64,000 bases of DNA from Plectosphaerella cucumerina (Eukaryota; Ascomycota; Sordariomycetes; Glomerellales; Plectosphaerellaceae): positions 1,736,001 through 1,800,000 of the forward strand of contig JAGPXD010000006.1 of the NCBI GenBank assembly GCA_020746995.1. The letters are read 5' to 3'. Shown here piece after piece: positions 42,369 to 52,779 of the stretch. The notes under the pieces are model-generated. The model was not told the DNA's origin. It made no database searches and saw only the letters and a list, made by a program, of their open reading frames with translations. The position numbers and the translations under genes are program-made. The stretch's first letter is position 1. Every line of letters starts with the position of its first letter.

Positions 42369-45300
42369 ATGTCGGAGCAAACCCCGCGGTCGCCCTCGCC
42401 GGGCCCCGAGCTCGCACCCCCCCCTCCTGACAACGACCATGACGAGTTTCTTCGGGTAGAGCAGATACTTCACGGCGGACATCCTGTCAATGTTATCAAA
42501 GATACCTCAGACCACATCGCCTTCCCTGGGCCCGTCCCCCAGGAGGTCCAGTCGCCTGTCTCCATGTCGAACTCGACGGGCTCACCAACGGACCCGATGG
42601 CAACCAAGAGCGACCCCTTCATCAAGGAGGTCTCGAATGAAACACCCACCGCGAGCCCCGAGCCCACCGACGGCTCAACAATGTCCCGGTCATTCACCGC
42701 GCCGCAGCGCCCTCCTGTCGAGAAGAAATGGGCCACCGAGCTGGCTCCCCGAGCAGGCCTGACCGTGGAGCGCGAGCCTCGTCCTCGCGCGGTAGCTGGA
42801 AGAGCAAGAACATCGTACGCCGGTCGACAGGCCCCCGAGGGGTCCTTCACCAACTGGGAACAGGAGGGGTACTACTCGAGCTCGTCCAGCTCTTCGGACG
42901 ATGAAGAAGAGACGCAGCGACAGGCCGAAGCGAAGGGAGCACGTGCGAGGAGAGAAAAGCGGCAAAACGAGATCGACGACTACCGCCGGTTCAAGGTCGG
43001 AAACGAGAACTACAGTACGAGCGGAAAGGTCAAGAAGGATGGCCGCCTCCGTATCACTGTCAACGAGACCGCGAACAAGGGGTACCTGGCCAAGGCACTG
43101 GGCTCGGCCATGAAGAAGGTTGTCAACGGGGATAAGAAGGAGGAGAAAGATGGTGCCGACGTGACGAACGTGTCACACCGATCTTCTTCCTCAAGTCTAT
43201 CCGACAACGACACTACCAAACCCCGACTCAACATTGTCATCATGGTCATCGGCTCGAGGGGCGATGCCCAGCCCTTTCTCAAGATCGGCAAGGTGCTCAA
43301 GGAGGAGTATGGGCACCGTGTCCGCATCGCGACGCACCCCGCGTTCCGGGACTTTGTTGAGAAGGACTCGGGCCTCGAGTTCTTCTCGGTGGGAGGCGAC
43401 CCGTCCGAGCTCATGGCCTTCATGGTCAAGAACCCCGGCATGATTCCCACCCTTGAGGCCGTCAAGGCCGGCGACATTGGCAAGCGGCGTGCCGCCATGG
43501 CCGAAATGTTCGAGGGCTTCTGGCGGGCCTGCATCAACGCCACCGACGACGAGCACGACGTCCACAACCTCAAGATGATGGGCCAGATGGATCCCTTCGT
43601 GGCCGACGCCATCATCGCTAACCCCCCTAGCTTTGCCCACATCCACTGCGCCGAGGCACTGGGCATTCCGCTTCATCTCATGTTCACCTTCCCGTACACG
43701 CCCACCCAGGCCTTCCCGCACCCGCTGGCCAGTATCAAAAAGTCCAACGTTGATCCTGGATACACAAACTTCATCTCGTACCCGCTGGTGGACCTGATGG
43801 TCTGGCAGGGCTTGGGCGATCTGGTCAACGACTTCCGCACCAACACGCTCAGCCTGGACCCTGTGTCGACTTTGTGGGCGCCAGGCCAGTCGTACCGTCT
43901 GCATGTGCCCTTTTCATACCTGTGGAGCCCAGGCCTCGTGCCCAAGCCCGAGGACTGGGGTGATGAGATCGATGTATCTGGTTTTGTGTTCCTCGACCTC
44001 GCCTCGACCTTCACTCCTCCTGACGACCTGGTAAAGTTCCTGGAAGCGGGAGAAAAGCCCATCTACATTGGCTTCGGCTCCATCGTGGTCGACGACCCTG
44101 ACAAGTTCACTGAGATGATCTTTGAGGCAGTCAAGCTGGCTGGCGTTCGCGTTCTGCTGTCCAAAGGATGGGGAGGGCTGGGAGGCGAGGACGTTCCCGA
44201 CAACGTCTTCATGCTCGAAAACACGCCGCATGACTGGCTGTTCCCCCGAGTCCGCGCCACCGTCATCCACGGAGGTGCGGGCACTACCGCCATCGCCCTC
44301 AAGTGCGGCAAGCCGACTATGGTCGTCCCCTTTTTTGGAGACCAGCACTTCTGGGGCAGCATGCTGGCAAGCGCGGGCGCAGGACCCGAACCTGTGCCTT
44401 ACAAGAGCCTGAGCGCCGAGAAGCTGGCAGATGGCATCAAGTACTTGCTCACGGAGGAGGCGCAGAAGGCGTCTGACGAGATCGCCAAGGACGTCGAGCT
44501 TGAGGGCGACGGTGCCGTCAACGCCGTGCGGTCTTTCCACCACCACCTGAACCTGACTGGAATCAACTCGATGAGGTGTACTATTCTCCGGGAGAGGGTG
44601 GCGTGCTGGAAACTGAAAAAGTCAACAGTCAAGCTCAGTGCGCTGGCGGCCGACATTGCCGTGGAAAAGGGCTTCATCTCCTGGAAGAGGCTGGAGCTGA
44701 TCCGGCACCGCGAGTGGAACGACTTTGAGGGTCCTGGTGAGCCTGTTACGGGTGTGGCCAGCTCCCTGGTGACGTCCGTTGGCAATGCTTTCGGCGGTGT
44801 CGGCAGCGTGCCGTACAAGATGGCCAAGACGTCTCACAAGAGGAAGGAGAAGAAGAAGAAGCGGAGAAAGCTCAAGGAGATGAGGGCCCATCGGAGACAC
44901 GTCAAGACGACAGAAGCTGCAGCCGACGGGGGTGACGACAACCTTCACCAGCATGTCGAGACCAAGGATGTCATACCGCCCGAGACGCCCAGCGACGACA
45001 AGACGACCCAACAGAGCGCGGAGAAGCACAACCTGCAAAATGGAGCCGCCAAGGATGGTACTGCTGAGAAGGAGACCAAGGAATCCCATGGACAGCCTCA
45101 ACAGAACGGGGTCGCCAATAACAAAGGATCTAGTGGCAGACCTGACTTGGAGAGCCGGGCTACCACAGGCACCATGTCTTCTGCCGAGACAGCCTCGACC
45201 CTGGGTGACCCTGTCGAGGAGTACGCAGAGGACGTCAACTCAGGCCTCGGCAAGACGGCCAAGGCCGTTGCTCGCGCCCCAGTCGACCTTTCCATGGCGG

Positions 45301-46187
45301 TGGCCCAGGGCTTCCACAACGCCCCTCGACTTTATGGCGACGACACAGTCAGGCGCCCGCCTCGCGTGACAGGCATCCGATCTGGTCTCAAGGCGGCGCA
45401 GCACGAGTTTGCCTATGGCGTCTACGACGCCTTCACAGGTGTCGTCCGGCTTCCGTACAGGGGTGCCAAGAAGGAAGGTGTTGCAGGCTTCGTCAAGGGC
45501 ACTGGCATGGGCCTGGGCGGCTTCGTGATCAAGCATCTCGCTGCATTTGCCGCGCCTGTGGCCTACACCCTGCGGGGCGTGGCCAAGCAGGCTGATCGCG
45601 CGAATCAGCCCGACCGGCTGGTCCGGCGGGCGCGCATCATCGAGGGGCAGCGCGAGGCGCAGCACCTGAGCGCGGCGGAGCGGAAGGACGTCGAGCAGAC
45701 TGTGGAAGAGGGCTGGGCCACCCTGAAGGACCTCTGGCAGGCGCTCGAGGCGGCGGAGAAGCGCAAGGGCTTCAAGGCGCATCTACAGGCGAAGCGGAAG
45801 AGAGGCCTCAACGCGGCTTTCGAGAGCGTACAGATCGCCGAGGAGGCGCTTGCGGCGGTCAACAGAGGCGACACAGTCAGTACGGTGGTGGGTACGGAGA
45901 AGGAGCTGAAGAAGCTGGACGAGAATCAGACGCTGCCGCACCGAAGGACAAGCGCCGACACCGGGCGGACGAGCACGGAGACCCGGGGCGGACCGGGGAA
46001 GAGGTCTTCAGGTGAGAGGTCGCGGTCGAGAGACAGCAAGGGTGGAGCGCAGACGAACGGTGGCGCGCCGGAGAAGCAGAAGAAGCCGAGGACGACGGAT
46101 GACATACCCGAGGACACAGAGGGGGAGGAGAGGCAGGAGGCGGTGCCGGACCGGCAGGCGATGGCGAGGGTCAGGTCGGTGGGTTAG
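42369..46187 (+). CDS. Sterol 3-beta-glucosyltransferase-like protein
   Basis: UDP-glucose:sterol glucosyltransferase family (GT28/GT1 fold). Single exon, 1272 aa. Residues 1 to about 285 are Pro/Ser-rich and charged. The N-terminal glycosyltransferase domain begins at about 288 (IVIMVIGSRGDAQPFLKIGK). The sugar-nucleotide part has KPIYIGFGSIVVDDP (about 565) and HGGAGTTAIALKCGKPTMVV followed by PFFGDQHFWG (about 633-662), the PSPG-like donor-binding box of Atg26-type enzymes. Catalytic-type His/Asp and the GD-Q-FW motif are present. After the enzyme come a Lys/Arg run (RKEKKKKRRKLKEMR, about 825) and a charged low-complexity stretch. Then a helical region resembling the C-terminal part of related fungal proteins (about 965-1150). 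The N-terminal GRAM and PH domains of Atg26 are not visible. Sterol as acceptor is inference from the family. Confidence 0.88.
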   Translation: MSEQTPRSPSPGPELAPPPPDNDHDEFLRVEQILHGGHPVNVIKDTSDHIAFPGPVPQEVQSPVSMSNSTGSPTDPMATKSDPFIKEVSNETPTASPEPTDGSTMSRSFTAPQRPPVEKKWATELAPRAGLTVEREPRPRAVAGRARTSYAGRQAPEGSFTNWEQEGYYSSSSSSSDDEEETQRQAEAKGARARREKRQNEIDDYRRFKVGNENYSTSGKVKKDGRLRITVNETANKGYLAKALGSAMKKVVNGDKKEEKDGADVTNVSHRSSSSSLSDNDTTKPRLNIVIMVIGSRGDAQPFLKIGKVLKEEYGHRVRIATHPAFRDFVEKDSGLEFFSVGGDPSELMAFMVKNPGMIPTLEAVKAGDIGKRRAAMAEMFEGFWRACINATDDEHDVHNLKMMGQMDPFVADAIIANPPSFAHIHCAEALGIPLHLMFTFPYTPTQAFPHPLASIKKSNVDPGYTNFISYPLVDLMVWQGLGDLVNDFRTNTLSLDPVSTLWAPGQSYRLHVPFSYLWSPGLVPKPEDWGDEIDVSGFVFLDLASTFTPPDDLVKFLEAGEKPIYIGFGSIVVDDPDKFTEMIFEAVKLAGVRVLLSKGWGGLGGEDVPDNVFMLENTPHDWLFPRVRATVIHGGAGTTAIALKCGKPTMVVPFFGDQHFWGSMLASAGAGPEPVPYKSLSAEKLADGIKYLLTEEAQKASDEIAKDVELEGDGAVNAVRSFHHHLNLTGINSMRCTILRERVACWKLKKSTVKLSALAADIAVEKGFISWKRLELIRHREWNDFEGPGEPVTGVASSLVTSVGNAFGGVGSVPYKMAKTSHKRKEKKKKRRKLKEMRAHRRHVKTTEAAADGGDDNLHQHVETKDVIPPETPSDDKTTQQSAEKHNLQNGAAKDGTAEKETKESHGQPQQNGVANNKGSSGRPDLESRATTGTMSSAETASTLGDPVEEYAEDVNSGLGKTAKAVARAPVDLSMAVAQGFHNAPRLYGDDTVRRPPRVTGIRSGLKAAQHEFAYGVYDAFTGVVRLPYRGAKKEGVAGFVKGTGMGLGGFVIKHLAAFAAPVAYTLRGVAKQADRANQPDRLVRRARIIEGQREAQHLSAAERKDVEQTVEEGWATLKDLWQALEAAEKRKGFKAHLQAKRKRGLNAAFESVQIAEEALAAVNRGDTVSTVVGTEKELKKLDENQTLPHRRTSADTGRTSTETRGGPGKRSSGERSRSRDSKGGAQTNGGAPEKQKKPRTTDDIPEDTEGEERQEAVPDRQAMARVRSVG

Positions 46188-46404
46188 TGCACCGACTGTC
46201 TGGCCATATTTGTGTAATGGAGATGGAGTTTGATGGGGAGGTCACGGTGAGATGCGGCGGAGAGCCGAGATACCCTTATACCCCTTTTGTAATTCAGTCT
46301 ACAGGAAATGCGTAGCGATGAAGCACATGTCATTTGCAATACTAAGTAATGTGATGTGGTATCTTGATGAGAACAAAACAGGGCCAGTCAGAACGTAAGT
46401 ACGC

Positions 46405-47256
46405 TCAGGTGATAAACCAAGCCTGGGCATAGGGATTCCTCGACCCCCAGGGTCTGCTTTCGGTACGGACGAGAGCCTTTGGAGCCTCGACGGCTGAGGT
46501 TGGGGTTGGCGGAGTCTCACCCGGCGGCTCGCTGTCCATGACGAAGTACCAGCTGTCGGGCTTCTTAGCCTCGTCGTTTACCGTGCTTTGAGCGACGGCA
46601 ACGTATGAACGCCAGCCTTCTGCATCAAGGGCCTCGAGGATGCCGAGGATGAGCATGCGCGGACGGGCCCAGCCGGTGTCGCCGTGGGCGTTCCATGGCT
46701 TATCGCGCAGACGGAACTCATACGCATCGCAGGTCCAGTCCCCTGCGAGGAAATATCCTGTTCGGTCGACGAGGGCGCGAAGAGCAGTGACGGCACGGGT
46801 CTGCAGCCGGGGATCCGCGCTGTCGATGCGTAAACGGTCTGATTTGATGATGGAGAGGGCGAGCCAGCGGGAGGGAAGGGGCGAGGAAGGGGTTGTTGGT
46901 GTCGTGGGGGGCGAAGGGGCGTGGCGGAAGATGAGGGAGTCCTTGGAGCCGATACGGATGCTGTGGCCTAGAGAAGCGACGACGAACCAGCCGTGAGCGT
47001 GGAGGTGGGCGAGGATGTCCCTCACGAGACGGCGGGACGCGACGGAGGAGGCATCGGCGGTGGAGGTCCAGGGCTTGCTTCGGAGCTTGTAGGTGTGGGA
47101 GCCCGGGGCGGGGGAGTCTTTCTGGATGCCGGGGGACCAGGCGGAGGCGATGATGGGTTCGGCGGCGCGGGTTAGGGGGGAGGGGAAGTTGAGGAAGCGG
47201 ATGAGGTCGTCTTTGTGGAAGGAGAGGGAGGCGTAGGAGGGGTGGCACCAGTCCAT
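46405..47256 (-). CDS. Orphan protein with an internal duplication
   Basis: Not recognised. 283 aa, single exon, no signal peptide or membrane helix. Two related modules can be aligned by eye. Residues 55-110: TYKLRSKPW, then RLVRDILAHLHAHGWFVVAS and SLIFRH. Residues 178-242: YEFRLRDKPW, then RMLILGILEALDAEGWRSYVAV and SWYFVM. Each has a [Y-x-L/F-R-x-KPW] head, a short loop, a helix ending in a GW, and a beta-strand-like end. A linker with WLALSIIKSDRLRI separates them. The C-terminus ends RNPYAQAWFIT. It reads as a genuine gene because codon use and a clean ATG context match its neighbours. It converges on the glucosyltransferase-like gene with about 220 bp between stops. Confidence 0.75.
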   Translation of the reverse strand: MDWCHPSYASLSFHKDDLIRFLNFPSPLTRAAEPIIASAWSPGIQKDSPAPGSHTYKLRSKPWTSTADASSVASRRLVRDILAHLHAHGWFVVASLGHSIRIGSKDSLIFRHAPSPPTTPTTPSSPLPSRWLALSIIKSDRLRIDSADPRLQTRAVTALRALVDRTGYFLAGDWTCDAYEFRLRDKPWNAHGDTGWARPRMLILGILEALDAEGWRSYVAVAQSTVNDEAKKPDSWYFVMDSEPPGETPPTPTSAVEAPKALVRTESRPWGSRNPYAQAWFIT

Positions 47257-48658
47257 GTTGGAGATTTGAGGAGAGATGTGATGGTGATGGGGAGAGGGGG
47301 CGTAGGGCTGGGTTTGGGGAGTGTTTAAATCGATGGTGATAGGGGTGTGGCGGGGGGGTGTCGTATTTCGTATCGTTTCTGAAAGGGGTAAACGATGAAG
47401 AATGCGGGTGAGATGGGGCTGAGCGGGACGTGTGTCGGTGAGGCATGGCGGGTGTTCATTTTCGTCTTGGGGTTGACGGGAAGGGTAAACAGCCCGGGCA
47501 AATGAGGGGTCAGGATTCTGTACTTATATTGATACCTACTGGTGCTTGTTGGTTACACAGGTGCAACCCTCCCCCCTAGGCCACACCATGTCGACCGCTA
47601 TGGTTCCGGATCATTCGTTACCCTTTCACGGAGGGCTCTCTCGTCGAAGAGAAGAATTCAATCTCATTGCCTGCTATTTACGCCGGGAGGACCTGCTCGT
47701 GCCGGTGACGTAGATCGAGACGGAGAAGTTCAGCACTGCCAAAAGCTTGGACAAATGGCCGGCGAACCAGTCGATGGAGTCTGTATATCAAGTCAACAAC
47801 TTGGGTTTGTCGAATTAGGTGAGCAGGTCGACTAATTTGGTCGGGAAGGGCTGTTGGAGCTGGTGATGGTGTCGAGAAGAATTCTGATGTAGTTATGGTG
47901 CAACTATACCCAGGCCGAACCATTTTGAGATGTGATGCTGGTGAAGAGATACTGGACAAGATGTCGAAAAGAGTTGCAGTTAAAGGATAGGAGAATACTC
48001 GTGTGGCGATGTATGAGATGGAAAATGAGAGGGATGCAAATGGTGGATCTGTCGAGTGAGGGGAGAGTTGTTGTGCTGGTTCGAAACATCACCAAGTTGA
48101 GAGACGGAAGGACGTTGAACAGCATGTTTGCAACTTGAAACAAAAGCAGGCCAAGCTCCAAATAAGATCATATCATCTCCTCGACTCTCCAGGCACCATT
48201 TGTGTTGACGGGATGTGACTGTCTTGCCGCGATGAGGTTGGAGCTTTGAGGCTTGTCAAACCACGCGTCCATAGCATCATGATTCATTGCGTGTTTCCAA
48301 GTATCTGATGAGACCAATGAAGCATGTCTGTATTATAAATCAATGGACTGAATGCGAAGATGAGGTGATTTGATCGTCCAAACGCCATCGACTCAGTGTT
48401 CATGTCTCACGCATACATCTCCCCTCACATATTCAACCCGCAACAGGCATACGGCATTCCGGGTCCAATGAGCACCCCCGTGAGACGTTGCGGTTTCTTC
48501 GGATCTGGGTGAAGCCTTGGAGTACTAGGCTTCGTCCGCGGTATCATGCCGGGCGATTTGGTTGACATGCCGGAACGCAGGGGTTTCGTGAAGATCATCA
48601 CACCCCGGGCGGCCTGACCCCCGGGTGAGTACCGACGCCGAGGGACTGGCACAGCCCG

Positions 48659-48678
48659 CCGGTCCGGCGCCGGTCCGG
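48659..48678. promoter_or_regulatory. Repeated CCGGTCCGG motif
   Basis: Two direct copies of CCGGTCCGG with a 2-bp gap. Each contains CGG-N-CCG, the half-site pair recognised by many Zn2Cys6 regulators; about 920 bp upstream of the transporter ATG. Confidence 0.4.
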
Positions 48679-49274
48679 AATGCACCCACCGGACTGATAG
48701 ATCACTGGGTGGTGGGTAGCACGCCGTCATCGTCGTCGTCGTCGTCCTTGTGGATAAGACTGCCCCTCCGCGGACTGGATGACTCGATGCTGCTGCTGTC
48801 TCTGCTGCTCGCCATGCAGTCCGAGTTCATGGTCTGGGTTCAATGCTCGGTCATGGGCGGGTAAGTGGCACCCGTCGTCATTGTACAGCATCGGGGTAAA
48901 GGTGCGTCGTCAACCTCTGGATCGACAACTTTGAGGACTGGGGGCAAACCCCGCTCTCTGCGCCAAGCATCCGGGGCCCCCCGCCAGTGCCCCATGGGGA
49001 TGGATGCACGGACGGTCTGGAGGAGGCCATTCTGAGGGGACGCGCAGCCTGTATTTCTCAAGTATCTCCAACCCATGCACATCATTCAACGAACTCCGAC
49101 CAGACCGCATTAGGGAACTCGAGTCCAAACGACAAGCCACAAGATGCCCCCCCACTTTCCAAACGAATCACACAGGCGCAATATATGCCAAGACGAGTCC
49201 GCCAGCTTGGCCCTTCGTCCACCATTTCGTCGACCATGTTCCAAAAGAGAAAGTTCACTCCCGTCGGGTTCTGA

Positions 49275-49306
49275 CCGGTCCGGCCGGTCCGATCAGGACC
49301 GGCCGG
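49275..49306. promoter_or_regulatory. CCGGTCC cluster with an 11-bp perfect hairpin
   Basis: Arms CCGGCCGGTCC (49280-49290) and GGACCGGCCGG (49296-49306) around the loop GATCA; GATCAGGACC then repeats at 49311-49320. About 290 bp upstream of the transporter ATG. Confidence 0.5.
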
Positions 49307-49594
49307 TACGGATCAGGACCCACTGACCGACCCGAGACACCACTGTGCTGGAGAGTGTGATGAGCTGTAAACATCCAACGACCAACGGCCAAGGTTGACA
49401 GACATCCTGCTCAGACAGAAGACGCCGCCCCTCCTCATGTATATCTTACCCCGGATTTCCTTCCCTTCCCCCGCTTCCCCGGACTCCATCTTGACCCATC
49501 TTATTCTCTCTCTCTGTCTCTCTCTCTTCTCCTCCCTCTCCCTCATAAGTAACCCCCGAGATCAAGATTTAATCGTTCGCTCTCCCCGGCCACC

Positions 49595-51219
49595 ATGGAG
49601 AAGGACACCGGCCCAGACACTTCCCGAGACACCATGGCCGAACACGTAGAAAAAGGGAACGACTCGATCGAAAACCTCGAGGCCTCCCTTCCCCCCGGCG
49701 GCGAGGACAGCCTCGTCGTCAAGAAGCTCATCCGCCGCCTAGACTGGACCCTACTCCCCTTCCTCGCCCTACTCTACCTCCTCTCCTTTCTCGACCGAAC
49801 CAATATCGGCAACGCCCGCCTCGACACCTTTGAGGCCGACCTCGGTATGACGGGCCTCGCCTACAACAACGCCCTAGCCATCTTCTTTCCCTTTTACGTC
49901 ATCGCCGAGGTCCCCGTCAATATCCTCATGAAGAGGTTTTCCCCATACATGGTCATCGGTGCTATGATGATCGCATGGGGCATCGTCTGTACACTCATGG
50001 GCATTGTTCAGAACTACCATGGCCTCCTCGCCGCCCGCGCCGTCCTGGGCCTCACCGAAGGCGGTTTGTTCCCGGCAGTATCATACTATATCACAATGTG
50101 GTACAGGCGCCACGAGTGCGGTCTGCGCCTCGCTATTTTCTTTTCCGCCGCCACTATCGCTGGCGCTTTCGGGGGTCTCCTGGCCCGTGGCGTCCTCGAG
50201 ATGCGCGGCGTCGCTGGTCTCGAGGGCTGGCGCTGGCTCTTCATTCTCGAGGGTATAGTGACAGTCCTCGTGGGTAAGTTGAAAGTCCCTGCTTTGCTTT
50301 TATATCATCCGCTTGCTAAGCTCACCAACCCCCAGCCATCCTTGCCTTCAGGTTCGTCCAGGACTACCCCGAAAAGGCCAGGTGCTTAAACGAAGAAGAG
50401 CGTGAAATCATCGTCACACGGCTCCAGCTCGACCGCTCTTCGCTCGCGAACGACTTTAACATCCGCTATGTCAAGGATGCCTTTCTCGACTGGAAGATTT
50501 GGACTCACTGCGTTATCACGATCTGCGTCTACACCGGCGTCTACTCCTACTCCCTCTTCCTTCCCACTATCATCCGCGACCTCGGCTACACCGCCGCCCA
50601 GGCCAATCTCATGACCGTCCCACCCTTTGTCCTCGCCTGTACCGTCTGCGTCGCTGGCGGCTGGTATGCAGACCGCCTACAGCAGCGCGGTATCTTCATG
50701 ATTGTGTTCCTTGTCACCGCGTAATGTCTCCCCGACTTCCTGCTACCTATTCTTTAAGAGAGGCCTTGCTAACTAACACATGCCCACAGCCTCATAGGCC
50801 TCATTATGCTCATCTCCACATCCACCGTCGGCGTCCGCTACGCTGGCTGCTTCATCGCCGCGGCAGGCATTTACCCAGCAGTTCCCCAGGGCGTCGCCTG
50901 GAACGGTAATAATATCGGCGGCTCTCTTAAACGCGGTGTCGGCATCGCTATGCATGTCGGCTTCGGTAACATCAGCGGCATCGTCTCGTCTTACATCTTT
51001 CTCACGAGGGACAGCCCCCGTTTCTTCCGTGGGCTGGGTACCTTGTGCGGGCTGTACGTCTTTGCCCTGGTGCTGTGTGTCGTCATGACGGCCTACCTGC
51101 GCTACGAGAACCGCAGGCGCGACAGGACACACCCGGCGCCTGATTCGTATACCGACGAGCAAAAAGCACTCGAAAGGGAAAAGGGGGACAATGCCACGTT
51201 TTTCCGATTTACGATTTAG
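49595..51219 (+). CDS. MFS transporter, Dal5/allantoate-permease family
   Basis: Anion:cation symporter family member of the plasma membrane. Exons 49595-50273, 50336-50720 and 50790-51219 give 497 aa. Introns are 62 and 69 nt; the second has a textbook GCTAAC/ACTAAC branch region. The family start is clear: KKLIRRLDWTLLPFLALLYL followed by LSFLDRTNIGNARL (about residues 44-80), the Dal5-type D-R-x-N-I-G-N motif. It continues with GLTEGGLFPAVSYYITMWYRR in the first half and GWRWLFILEG before the central loop. Twelve membrane segments are expected. Known substrates in the family include allantoate, nicotinate, pantothenate, biotin precursors and small carboxylates; none can be assigned. The upstream region carries CGG/CCG motif clusters and a CT-rich tract. 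Confidence 0.92.
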
Positions 51220-51354
51220 GAGTACCCTATCAAAGTTGGGAGAAACTTGCTGGAGACGGAAATAAGAGCAAGCGGTGCAAGGACAGCGCACGTTAGCCTA
51301 GGCAGCTTCACCAATTACCTATAGTTTTCAAATAAAGCTTCTAGCTCCTTGAAG
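51220..51354. other. 3' flank of the Dal5-type transporter
   Basis: Short spacer before the SINE-like element. Confidence 0.4.
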
Positions 51355-51532
51355 AAAAAAAAAAAAGGAAAAAAAAAAAACCCGCCTCCGGGCTCCATGA
51401 CATGCAGGAACCCGGAGGCGGTAGAAAACAGGCCAGCTATTTTGCTCCAGAGGGGAATTGAACTCCCAGCCCCCCTGCCGAGATTTGTGAATATGGGAAA
51501 CAACGAATTGTAACCGCTTCACCACCCGGCGG
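51355..51532 (-). mobile_element. tRNA-headed SINE-like element, copy 2
   Basis: Read on the minus strand from about 51532. Box A TGGTGAAGCGG (51524-51514) and box B GAGTTCAATTC (51465-51455) match Pol III consensus and lie 48 nt apart. The T arm pairs with one mismatch and the acceptor stem is lost. The tail has TTTCTACC, a hairpin with perfect 11-bp arms (51421-51411 with 51392-51382), then two T runs of 10 and 12 broken by CC. These fit a Pol III end or SINE tail. Tail sequence is nearly identical to the copy at 35.4 kb, while the heads differ. No clear target-site duplication found by eye. Confidence 0.6.
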
Positions 51533-52779
51533 GAGGGTTTTTGGAAGGGGTGGGATGGGATGGACCTAAGAACTGTACTCGGCAGCCGATGTGGCCAATG
51601 ATTTGGCACTCTTAGGAGACATGTCCAAGTGGGTGCGCCGAGGTGCTCACTCGCATGCCGACGTCAGAAAAGAGTGCAGGTACTTGGGACTCCTGACATG
51701 CCAGGCAGGCATCTAAAGGCAGGACAGCCTTTTCGAACGTCACAGAGAAATGCATCTCGTGAAGGACGATAAGAGGCTGGCATATCCCGAACCATCGACT
51801 TGTCGTTTGTTGATGCTCGCCCAGGAAAGCCGCGTCTAACGTCAACTTCGCCAGACAGCGGGACATGTTTACATTCAAGTCAATTAGCGAAGCCCGGTCA
51901 TTGCTACAGCGGATCATTCGACGAATGAATCACAAACTTGGCAGCCTATTGTGGACTGCATATTTGCCGTGCTACACACGCGCCGGCGAGCCGCAGGCTA
52001 AAGCAGCAAGTCTTCGGGACGTTCAGATGAGGTGTCGTCGGTCTCGTGTAACGGCGGGAACAGATTGATCGGGGAATGCAGCATTTGCGGGGGCCTCGGG
52101 GCATTTAGGGGGATCGAGATTCTCAGTGGAGAATATTGCAGGGTTGAAATCTTGAGGGGGAGCAGACAGAAAATGATGTTGATGAATTGAGGTGTTGGTC
52201 GTCGCCAAATGGAAGCTGGACCAGGTGAGCTGCAGAATGTCTGCCGTGTGGGTCCAGATAAGAGCTCCGACCAGTAGATAAGCTGGCGCAACACGCTTCC
52301 CGACTGGCTGGAGCGGTGTGCAGGGGCTCGTCACCCCGCGCAACGGCGCATCCTGGACAAGTGGATGACACCGCCAACTCACGCTGCACCTTCCGTCAGT
52401 TTGCCCAGCCCAGCCAGTCCTTCCTGCCAGGATCGACCAAGACAGAGCAGACACCGCCCAGCTTTTTCTCACGCCCCATTCTCCCGTCGTCCTCCGTCTT
52501 GCCCTCTTCGTCACGATGCAACGTCTCTAACAGCCCTTCCACGACCCAAGACCGACGACCGCAGCACACACATCGAGCGTCCCTCACAGCTTCACCTTAC
52601 CGCTGTGCCCCCCATTCCACAACCAACGGCGGCCTCCAAACACAAGACATCGCCACCACCCACACCCATACCACACCCGCAAACAAAACGGCGCTCCGCC
52701 GCCATAAAACACGACACCCAACCGCCAGTCCCGCATTCCTCTGCCCCTCTGACGGCCTCTCCCCGCTGTCGCCGCCGCC
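51533..52779. other. Intergenic region, no gene seen
   Basis: Promoter and 5' leader of the b561-like gene. A Pro/Ser/His-rich frame at 52316-52906 is shadow sequence. Confidence 0.55.

Larger units (their letters stand above)
47257..49594. other. Long intergenic region upstream of the Dal5-type transporter
   Basis: No gene supported. Holds two clusters of CGGTCCG (48659-48678, 49275-49306) and, just before the transporter, a long pyrimidine tract (49497-49546). Confidence 0.6.

Noticed and set aside
51455..51532. Functional tRNA at the SINE-like copy 2
   Set aside because: T arm nearly pairs but the acceptor stem fails and there is no valid anticodon arm.
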